In this document: one piece after another, positions 1 to 3,821 of the stretch | Layout of the letters: each line of letters begins with the position of its first letter | Position numbering within the stretch: position 1 is the stretch's first letter | Source: Methanoregula sp. | GTDB taxonomy: Archaea > Halobacteriota > Methanomicrobia > Methanomicrobiales > Methanospirillaceae | Assembly (NCBI GenBank): GCA_030653335.1 | Contig: JAURZP010000163.1 | Span: forward strand, 1-6,373 | Reading direction: 5' to 3' | Length of the DNA: 6,373 nucleotides | Translations under genes and position numbers: made by a program | The notes under the pieces: generated by a model | The model's database searches: none | What the model saw: only the letters and a program-made list of their open reading frames with translations | Told to the model about the DNA's origin: nothing

Positions 1-135
1 CTAATTATCGAAGGAGAACGGCCATTTAATCCTGACCGGGATGTACTCCGGAAGACGGAGATCCCTGGAGCGGGCATCCATCAATCCCGCACGAAAAAAA
101 CCGGGAGACCGGACGGAGTTGATGATGGCAATTAG
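1..135 (+). CDS. C-terminal tail of an upstream gene (partial, unidentified)
   Basis: Frame 1 is open from the left edge to a TAG at 133-135 and gives 44 residues, hydrophilic and charged, beginning LIIEGERPFNPDRDVLRKTE and ending in a Gly/Asp-rich tail (PDGVDDGN). The start lies outside the window, so the family cannot be named. It is read in the same direction as the next two genes and stops 39 bases before the next ATG, compatible with an operon. The opposite strand is also open here (stop at 1-3), but has no ribosome binding site support and would oppose every other gene. A chance open frame of this length in GC-rich DNA cannot be excluded. Confidence 0.4.
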   Translation, partial: LIIEGERPFNPDRDVLRKTEIPGAGIHQSRTKKTGRPDGVDDGN

Positions 136-174
136 GAGAAACGACGGTGAAGCGCCCGGGAGGCGAAAAACAGG

Positions 175-444
175 ATGCCGAAGAGCAAATCCGTGACTGA
201 GGGGGAAGTCCCGCTCTATCTCCTGCCCCATGCGATCGCCCGGCAGATCTACCGGATCGGTGATTCGGTGTATCGCATCAGCGTAAAACGGACGCACTGG
301 CATCATTACAACATATCAGTCCGGACAAAATCCCTGCCAAAAGAGCTTGCCCCGGCACGGGTTACGAGACGGGTGGATTATAAGGATTTCAAATCGGAAC
401 ACTGGCACAGTACCGGTGAGCCGGATTTGGGGAGAACGGCATGA
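175..444 (+). CDS. Small basic hypothetical protein, 89 aa
   Basis: Not recognised as a known family. The 89-residue product is basic and lacks a signal peptide or membrane segment. A hydrophobic stretch near residues 12-28 is followed by an apparent beta-strand pair (VYRISVKR at 32-39, YNISVRTK at 45-52). Histidine/tryptophan clusters HWHH (41-44) and HWH (76-78) could bind metal, but this is a guess. The ATG is chosen because GGGAGG at 158-163 lies 11 bases upstream. The stop overlaps the next start as ATGA (441-444), a sign of translational coupling. A GTG at 147, well placed behind GGAGAA (135-140), opens only a 17-residue frame and is not preferred. The coupling makes a real gene likely; the function is open. 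Confidence 0.6.
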   Translation: MPKSKSVTEGEVPLYLLPHAIARQIYRIGDSVYRISVKRTHWHHYNISVRTKSLPKELAPARVTRRVDYKDFKSEHWHSTGEPDLGRTA

Positions 445-815
445 GCCGGGGACCGCCATCGCGCCGGGCACTGGCTGAAGCAATCCCCATTGCACGCCGG
501 CGGGGGACATTCCAGGTGGCCGGGCGTGGTCCGGAAAACCTGTATGATTTTACGATCGTCTCTGCGATCCCGGTAGCATTCGTACGGGTTTCCTATTGTA
601 CACGGATCCATGCACCGGTCGTGGAGTTTATGATGGAGTTCCAGGACAAACTTCTCCAGCTCAGCATGGTCACGAGGCATGATGCCATCTCGCGGGAACT
701 CTGGCTCCGCTCAAGGCATGGCACGTGGCGGTTCTTCCGCCTCACCAGCGAATGTCTTGTCGAACTGGGACAGGATGGTCAGCCACTCCTCGGCAAAACC
801 GCAGCCAACCTGTAA
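441..815 (+). CDS. Small basic hypothetical protein, possibly a degenerate nuclease-like fold, 124 aa
   Basis: The start overlaps the preceding stop (ATGA), so the two are probably cotranscribed and coupled. The product has an Arg-rich N-terminus (residues 3-21), then a strand-rich core (YDFTIVSAIPVAFVRVSY, 35-52), a helical part (60-76) and the conspicuous segment SRELWLRSRHGTWRFF (84-99). From memory, small euryarchaeal proteins with DFI...FVRVKR followed by SRELW...GTWRFFR resemble the restriction-endonuclease-like fold. If that is right, D36 is the only acidic residue retained and the E-x-K part is replaced by R-V-S-Y, so catalysis is doubtful. No membrane segment or signal peptide is seen. 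A nucleic-acid-binding role fits the charge but is unproven. A hairpin and T-tract follow closely. Confidence 0.65.
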   Translation: MSRGPPSRRALAEAIPIARRRGTFQVAGRGPENLYDFTIVSAIPVAFVRVSYCTRIHAPVVEFMMEFQDKLLQLSMVTRHDAISRELWLRSRHGTWRFFRLTSECLVELGQDGQPLLGKTAANL

Positions 816-834
816 AGCGGACCGGTGTGCTGGG

Positions 835-857
835 AAAGGCAATACCTTTATTTTTTT
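835..857 (+). terminator. Hairpin plus T7, transcription end of the 175-815 pair
   Basis: AAAGG (835-839) and CCTTT (845-849) form a 5-bp stem with a 5-base loop, followed after one A by seven T residues (851-857). It lies 20 bases after the stop codon at 815. Archaeal termination needs mainly the T-tract, so the stem may be secondary. Position and direction fit the end of the two-gene unit. Confidence 0.55.
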
Positions 858-968
858 AAAACCCTTCGCCAGAAAGTCTCTCCCGTCAGGCTCGCGATCA
901 TAATTCCCGCAATCTGGCTCTCATTGGACGAAAGAGACTTCGTCTTTTGGAGTCAGGATCACTGTTTT

Positions 969-1087
969 TAATAACTCACTTTTCGGATGTTCGGGGAGTG
1001 CCTCTAAAATACGGCCTATACGGGCTCCGATTACTCATTTTTCTCGCATTTGAGGTAATAATTCGGGAAAATGAGGTAATAATTCAG
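969..1087. repeat. Four copies of an AAAATGAG(G)TAAT motif, two per orientation
   Basis: On the + strand, TGAGGTAATAATTC occurs twice exactly, at 1051-1064 and 1072-1085, a 21-base period. The reverse-orientation relatives are TAATAACTCACTTTTCGG at 969-986 and GATTACTCATTTTTCTCGC at 1029-1047. The second of these can pair with either direct copy: ATTACTCATTTT against AAAATGAGGTAAT gives 12 pairs with one bulge. A 21-base spacing is two helical turns, which suits protein binding on one face of the DNA. Whether it is an operator, an RNA structure or a remnant repeat cannot be decided from one locus. Confidence 0.55.
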
Positions 1088-1165
1088 TCAGGTTTGCATG
1101 TTTTTACGTCGGAGAAACAGAGGTCATAATTAGCAGTATTTGGGGGGTGAAAACAAGGGGAGATC

Positions 1166-1252
1166 ATGGTTCAGGAGGGGGCACGTTCTAAAAACCGAAA
1201 TAAACGGGCAATAAAAGATCCTTTTTTTTGGAATTGGCCGCTGTCACGATAA
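1166..1252 (+). CDS. Possible 28-aa basic peptide
   Basis: ATG at 1166 follows the purine-rich AAGGGGAGAT (1155-1164), a reasonable ribosome binding site although only one base separates the end of the purine stretch from the ATG. The frame encodes 28 residues with a basic middle (RSKNRNKRAIK) and an aromatic end (DPFFWNWPLSR), closed by TAA. The T-tract at 1222-1229 would then be coding (Pro-Phe-Phe-Trp region). Such short frames arise easily by chance; the site alone supports it. Confidence 0.2.
   Translation: MVQEGARSKNRNKRAIKDPFFWNWPLSR
1213..1229 (+). terminator. Hairpin with T8 tract, orphan terminator-like signal
   Basis: AAAAG (1213-1217), loop ATC, then CTTTT (1221-1225) form a 5-bp stem that runs directly into a total of eight T residues (1222-1229). 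It is about 370 bases after the previous terminator-like site and has no solid gene before it. If functional it would end a transcript starting within 860-1200, for example a small RNA. It may also be a chance A/T run. Confidence 0.35.
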
Positions 1253-1357
1253 GAGGGCAAACAAGGTTTCATTATTCCCATTTTTGCGAAATCATCCGGC
1301 AAATATCCTGTCACGGATTCTCTTAAAATGCCCGTAAAATTCTCCGTTTTGCCCTCT
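1252..1357. repeat. 10-bp inverted repeat, arms 86 bases apart
   Basis: AGAGGGCAAA (1252-1261) is matched exactly by its reverse complement TTTGCCCTCT (1348-1357). Within or beside the pair the octamer CTGTCACG occurs twice in direct orientation (1241-1248 and 1308-1315). No coding frame crosses the interval convincingly. It could be paired arms of an RNA, a binding-site pair or a relic of an element end; no target duplication was found around it. Confidence 0.4.
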
Positions 1358-1394
1358 GAAAAGTTATTCAGCCAGACCCATCTCTTCCTGCGTC

Positions 1395-1407
1395 CTATAG
1401 TGATATG
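1395..1407 (+). promoter_or_regulatory. Weak TATA-like candidate for the gene at 1604
   Basis: CTATAGTGATATG is the best AT-rich hexamer-like patch before the hairpin series, and a start about 25 bases downstream would place the first hairpin (1425-1450) near the 5' end of the transcript. It departs from the usual archaeal TATA box and no clear BRE is seen. Weak call. Confidence 0.2.
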
Positions 1408-1424
1408 TCAAAGGGCCACGGCGA

Positions 1425-1571
1425 CGAAGGAGAAAATCCCTCCTCCTTCGGGAATGTTTGCGCAGACCTTCCCGGAAAAAACTTAACAGAGATCCGCGGA
1501 GCGGATCTAAAAAACCATCGAAGAACCCCAACTTAAGTTCTTCTCATCGTAAAAAGTTCTCAACGAACCTT
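1425..1571 (+). promoter_or_regulatory. Structured 5' leader: four successive hairpins
   Basis: Four stem-loops stand in series before the gene at 1604: CGAAGGAG/CTCCTTCG (1425-1432 with 1443-1450); AGATCCGC/GCGGATCT (1490-1497 with 1501-1508, loop GGA, perfect 8 bp); GAAGAAC/GTTCTTC (1520-1526 with 1537-1543, containing the perfect palindrome AACTTAAGTT at 1530-1539); and AAGTTC/GAACCTT (1554-1559 with 1565-1571, one bulge). After them comes an A/C-rich single-stranded stretch (1572-1588) and the ribosome binding site. Such a layout keeps the start site open and could stabilise or regulate the mRNA. The stems are seen directly; their role is inferred, and no known riboswitch was recognised. 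Confidence 0.5.
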
Positions 1572-1603
1572 TCAAAAAACCAAAAAACAAGGAGATACAA
1601 AAC

Positions 1604-2107
1604 ATGGCAGATTTCGTACAAAAAACCAACGTAAAGACCGCGGTCCGCACCCTTGCGAACCCGATAGAAGACGTGGCAGCATTCAACACGATCGTACAGT
1701 CGGTCCTGACCGGAAACCCGTTCGGGTGTGTTGCTTATGCAGTTTCAGGAGTCAGCCACCCGGGCGTGGAGAAGACAAAGGAGACCTACGTGGCAAAGAT
1801 CGTGTACCAGGATGCAGATGCCAAAACCGTTGGCACTGATTCCGGGAAATTCAACTCGGTTGCCGGGTTCAATGCCGGTGCTGCCGTATTCCTCGCGAGT
1901 GCGCCCCTCACCACAGCTCATACCGGCACACCGGTACGGGACCTGGACAACGAGACCTACTCAGCGACGGTCAAATGCCGCGACCCGAACGGGGAACTCT
2001 ACAACGTTACGTTCGGCCGGGACAGCGTGAGCCTTACATCCTACTCGGATGATGGCATCCGGACAAAAGTTGAGACCTGGGCCGACACGGTGGCGGCATT
2101 AGCCTGA
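1604..2107 (+). CDS. Unknown soluble protein, 167 aa, probably well expressed
   Basis: Not recognised as a named family. The ATG follows AAGGAGAT (1589-1596, GGAG nine bases upstream) in an A-rich, open context, the strongest ribosome binding site in the window. The product has no signal peptide or clear membrane helix. Residues 3-35 look helical; from about 42 the pattern is beta-rich, with many Ala, Gly, Thr, Ser and Val. Two segments resemble each other: KETYVAKIVYQDADAK (59-74) and NETYSATVKCRDPNGE (116-131), suggesting an internal duplication of a strand-turn-strand unit. C42 and C125 are the only cysteines. The composition and strong translation signals are what one sees in self-assembling or virion-like structural proteins, but that is inference only. 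It is followed by a hairpin-rich gap and then the coupled membrane cassette. Confidence 0.85.
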   Translation: MADFVQKTNVKTAVRTLANPIEDVAAFNTIVQSVLTGNPFGCVAYAVSGVSHPGVEKTKETYVAKIVYQDADAKTVGTDSGKFNSVAGFNAGAAVFLASAPLTTAHTGTPVRDLDNETYSATVKCRDPNGELYNVTFGRDSVSLTSYSDDGIRTKVETWADTVAALA

Positions 2108-2365
2108 GGCGTACAGGACCGTGAGACGGGAGGAGAGCAAAGATTCCCGGTGAGCCGGGTAACTGGCGGGTAATTGCGGGGAGACCAGACGGTTTTGGTC
2201 CAGGGGTCACTGACTCCGGCTTGTGGACCTGGCAGGTTTCCCCGGCAAAAACTCGGTACCGGCACATCAGGATAACCTTACTCTACTCCAACTCACCGGG
2301 CAGGCAACAGAGAGGAGAAAAAAGATCTCCTCTGTTCCTATCCCAATTTTTCAGGAGGTTTACTT
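2108..2365 (+). other. 258-base gap rich in hairpins
   Basis: No gene is supported here. Reading from the left: CCCGG/CCGGG with a 4-base loop (2146-2159); a compound stem in which GGTCCA (2197-2202) pairs with TGGACC (2224-2229) and the adjoining GGGGTC (2203-2208) pairs with GACTCC (2212-2217), one G-U pair, leaving a 6-base bulge; and a long hairpin at 2306-2336. GACCA (2183-2187) with TGGTC (2196-2200) is a competing pairing. The reverse-strand frames across this gap have no ribosome binding sites. The stretch may be a 3' untranslated region of the 1604 gene, an intercistronic processing region, or a small RNA. Confidence 0.5.
2306..2351 (+). terminator. Long hairpin with downstream T5, terminator or processing stem
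   Basis: AACAG plus AGGAGA (2306-2318) pairs with TCTCCTCTGTT (2326-2336), 11 base pairs with a 2-base bulge and a 7-base loop. A T5 run follows 10 bases later (2347-2351), immediately ahead of the ribosome binding site AGGAGGT (2353-2359) of the next gene. The distance to the T-run argues against a simple terminator; a partial stop lowering expression of the following cassette, or an mRNA-processing stem, is equally possible. Confidence 0.45.
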
Positions 2366-2530
2366 GTGGAAACTGAAGTTATGGGGATCATCCTTGGAGC
2401 AGTGCTCCCGATCTATCCCCTGCTGTTTGCCATCTACCAGAAGATCGGCAGGTATGATGAGATTGTTGACGAATTTAAGAAACTCCAGTCCGAACACGAA
2501 CACTACAGGGAGGTGCATCATGGAATATGA
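2366..2530 (+). CDS. Small single-span membrane protein, 54 aa
   Basis: GTG start six bases after a strong AGGAGGT (2353-2359). The 54 residues begin with one hydrophobic segment (VMGIILGAVLPIYPLLFAIY, 5-24) interrupted by P15 and P18, then a charged helical tail (25-50; QKIGRYDEIVDEFKKLQ) with Glu/Lys/His that could form a short coiled coil or bind a partner. The orientation cannot be fixed; the basic residues directly after the segment (K26, R29) favour the tail in the cytoplasm. It overlaps the next gene: the ATG at 2520 lies inside its last codons, so translation is probably coupled. Small membrane proteins of this shape include holins and regulatory subunits; no specific family is recognised. 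Confidence 0.75.
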   Translation: METEVMGIILGAVLPIYPLLFAIYQKIGRYDEIVDEFKKLQSEHEHYREVHHGI

Positions 2531-2993
2531 ACCAACACCGGTCGCAACCGTGACCGGCCTCTACCGGGGAACCTGGAGCGGTCTTGAACCGCTGACAAAA
2601 GATACCCCGCTCACCCTTGACGAAGTCCGGAGAAACCCGCTCTTCTACGAGCTGGAACTCCACCCGGAAGGGGGTGATGAGAACCTGATCATTGATGTAA
2701 TTTACGACAACATGGCCCCGATAAGCCTTCAGGATCTTATGAGAGGGACGGATATCCCGCAGGGCATCCGCTTCTGGCCCGACTGGTTCGATATCCCGCC
2801 CTACCGGGAGATGCGTGATACTGACGGCCGCCGGGTTTACCCGCGGGCACCGGGCATCCACACGGTCCGGATCCGGACTGCCCGGAGAAAATTCAACCGG
2901 ATGGGAAAGGGCAGGGACTTCAGTCCCGCAAATGGCGGGTACACGAGCCCGGTGTTTGAGTTCACGATCGCTGCGGACGGGGACGATGTTTGA
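2520..2993 (+). CDS. Unknown soluble protein, 157 aa, in a coupled cassette
   Basis: The ATG at 2520 is preferred over upstream in-frame starts because GGGAGG (2508-2513) lies six bases before it and because the upstream part is occupied by the 54-residue gene in another frame. The product is acidic in its first half and lacks membrane segments. Notable parts are an aromatic, proline-rich segment FWPDWFDIPPY (85-95) and strand pairs near the end (GIHTVRIRT, 112-120; SPVFEFTI, 143-150), reminiscent of the last strands of a beta-sandwich. No catalytic motif is evident. It overlaps its neighbours on both sides (11 and 8 bases), which argues that the three products work in fixed ratio, probably as a membrane-associated complex with this protein as the soluble part. 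Family unknown. Confidence 0.8.
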   Translation: MEYEPTPVATVTGLYRGTWSGLEPLTKDTPLTLDEVRRNPLFYELELHPEGGDENLIIDVIYDNMAPISLQDLMRGTDIPQGIRFWPDWFDIPPYREMRDTDGRRVYPRAPGIHTVRIRTARRKFNRMGKGRDFSPANGGYTSPVFEFTIAADGDDV

Positions 2994-3570
2994 GAACGTG
3001 GTGCAGACCCGCATTGCCATCTGCGGTGCCGGGATTCTGCTCGCCATTATTTTTCTCGTATCGCACCTGCCGCTCATCCTCCTCCTCGCACCGGTCACCA
3101 TCCTGTTCCTGGGTATTGTCGCAGACCCGGAAGAGACGCATGCGGTGTGGTACGGTATGCTGCACACGATCGGCATCTTCGAGCTCACGGCACTGGCGGA
3201 AGAAGAACAGAGGAACTACCTGCAGAAAAAACACTACTTCTGGTTCGGCGAAATCGCATCAGCAGTCGTGCTGGCTCTCGTGTTCAGCATTCCGTTGGGG
3301 CTGTTCCTGGCACAGAGAACGGATATCACACTCGCTTTCATTGGTGCTACCCTGCTGTTCCTGCCGCTCTTTGTCTTCCTGCCCCGGGCGATTCAGCAGG
3401 GGATGAAGGCAGATACCGCAGCAATCCTTGAAACGTTAGGGAAGAACGAGCTGGTGAAGAAAGTATTCTGGACCGTGTTTGCTGCAATCGCAGGACTCGT
3501 GCTGGTCCGTGTCGTGGACCCGGTGACCGCACAGCAGATGGTGGGGATGATTGCCGGGATGGGGTGGTGA
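2986..3570 (+). CDS. Polytopic membrane protein of unknown family, 194 aa
   Basis: The ATG at 2986 overlaps the previous stop by 8 bases; translation probably continues by coupling, as only a weak G-rich site precedes it. An upstream in-frame ATG (2815) would lie deep inside the preceding gene and is not used. Hydrophobic segments are near 10-26, 28-46, 89-109, 114-133 and 160-177, about five membrane spans. Between the second and third lies a charged loop (47-88; DPEETHAVWYGML, ALAEEEQRNYLQKKHYF) and between the fourth and fifth a helical loop with alternating charge (134-159). The C-terminus ends in a Met/Gly-rich tail (MVGMIAGMGW). No transporter, channel or protease signature is recognised. 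It is the last gene of the cassette, with a terminator 9 bases after the stop. Confidence 0.85.
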   Translation: MFENVVQTRIAICGAGILLAIIFLVSHLPLILLLAPVTILFLGIVADPEETHAVWYGMLHTIGIFELTALAEEEQRNYLQKKHYFWFGEIASAVVLALVFSIPLGLFLAQRTDITLAFIGATLLFLPLFVFLPRAIQQGMKADTAAILETLGKNELVKKVFWTVFAAIAGLVLVRVVDPVTAQQMVGMIAGMGW

Positions 3571-3576
3571 CGGTAG

Positions 3577-3599
3577 AGAACAGCTCTTCTGTTTTTTTT
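3577..3599 (+). terminator. Hairpin plus T8, end of the membrane cassette
   Basis: AACAG (3579-3583) and CTGTT (3589-3593) form a 5-bp stem around CTCTT, extendable by two pairs including a G-U. The right arm merges into eight consecutive T residues (3592-3599). It sits directly after the stop at 3570 and is the cleanest termination signal in the window. Confidence 0.7.
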
Positions 3600-3821
3600 C
3601 ACCGGGAAACCATTGCCCGAAAGAAAATCCCTCTCCCTTTTTTCCCTGCCCCGCCGGTAATCTAAGAATCCCGCGGGCCCGGTGATTCGTTCCTCTCGCC
3701 TTATAGGGGGTGCCCGTGCAGCGGCGAATGCCTGCATTCACCCTGGAGTTCCAGACCTCTTCCGGATTTTTCACCCGAAGATAAAATTGATCGCAGCATT
3801 AAAAAAAGAGGCACCCACACC
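3600..3821. other. Intergenic region before the PfkB-AAA gene
   Basis: No gene is seen. A pyrimidine tract with T6 (3628-3647) may act as a second stop signal. Two compact palindromic spots follow: GAATC/GATTC (3666-3670 with 3684-3688) enclosing CCGCGG and GGGCCC, and GAATGC/GCATTC (3726-3731 with 3734-3739). The AT-rich patch GATAAAATTGAT (3780-3791) is the only promoter-like piece near the next gene, but it is too weak to call. A Shine-Dalgarno GAGG (3808-3811) lies 10 bases before the ATG at 3822. Confidence 0.5.

Larger units (their letters stand above)
816..1603. other. 788-base intergenic region with repeats and hairpins
   Basis: No convincing gene is seen on either strand. A 60-residue frame at 947-1129 has a TTG start, no ribosome binding site and sits on top of repeated motifs. 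The stretch is AT-richer than the flanking genes. It contains, in order: a T-tract terminator, a small imperfect hairpin (931-948), four copies of a short motif between 969 and 1087, a possible 28-residue peptide gene (1166-1252), a second hairpin/T-tract (1213-1229), an inverted repeat with arms 86 bases apart (1252-1357), and four consecutive hairpins (1425-1571) that would form the leader of the gene at 1604. The size and content suggest a regulatory region or an unrecognised RNA gene. Confidence 0.6.

Noticed and set aside
1..306. 101-residue reverse-strand frame
   Set aside because: Antisense to the better supported upstream tail and the 175-444 gene; no ribosome binding site and no coherent family pattern.
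969..1087. CRISPR array
   Set aside because: Motif copies are short, in both orientations, and lack regular spacer units of 30-40 bases.
947..1129. 60-residue frame with hydrophobic start on the + strand
   Set aside because: TTG start, no ribosome binding site, and the frame runs through the repeated motif cluster; composition looks like translated AT-rich spacer.
1490..1508. Rho-independent style terminator
   Set aside because: The perfect hairpin is followed by A residues, not T, on the + strand; a minus-strand terminator would have no gene to serve.
2223..2519. N-terminal extension of the 157-residue protein to an upstream ATG
   Set aside because: It would overlap the 54-residue membrane gene in another frame and cross the hairpin at 2306-2336; the ATG at 2520 has its own ribosome binding site.
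2475..3188. 237-residue reverse-strand frame
   Set aside because: Lies opposite two overlapping, well-signalled genes; its sequence is Arg/Pro/Ser-rich as expected from an antisense reading of GC-rich codons.
3700..3770. tRNA-like segment (TGGAGTTCCA resembling a T-arm)
   Set aside because: No matching acceptor stem, D-arm or anticodon arm can be drawn around it.
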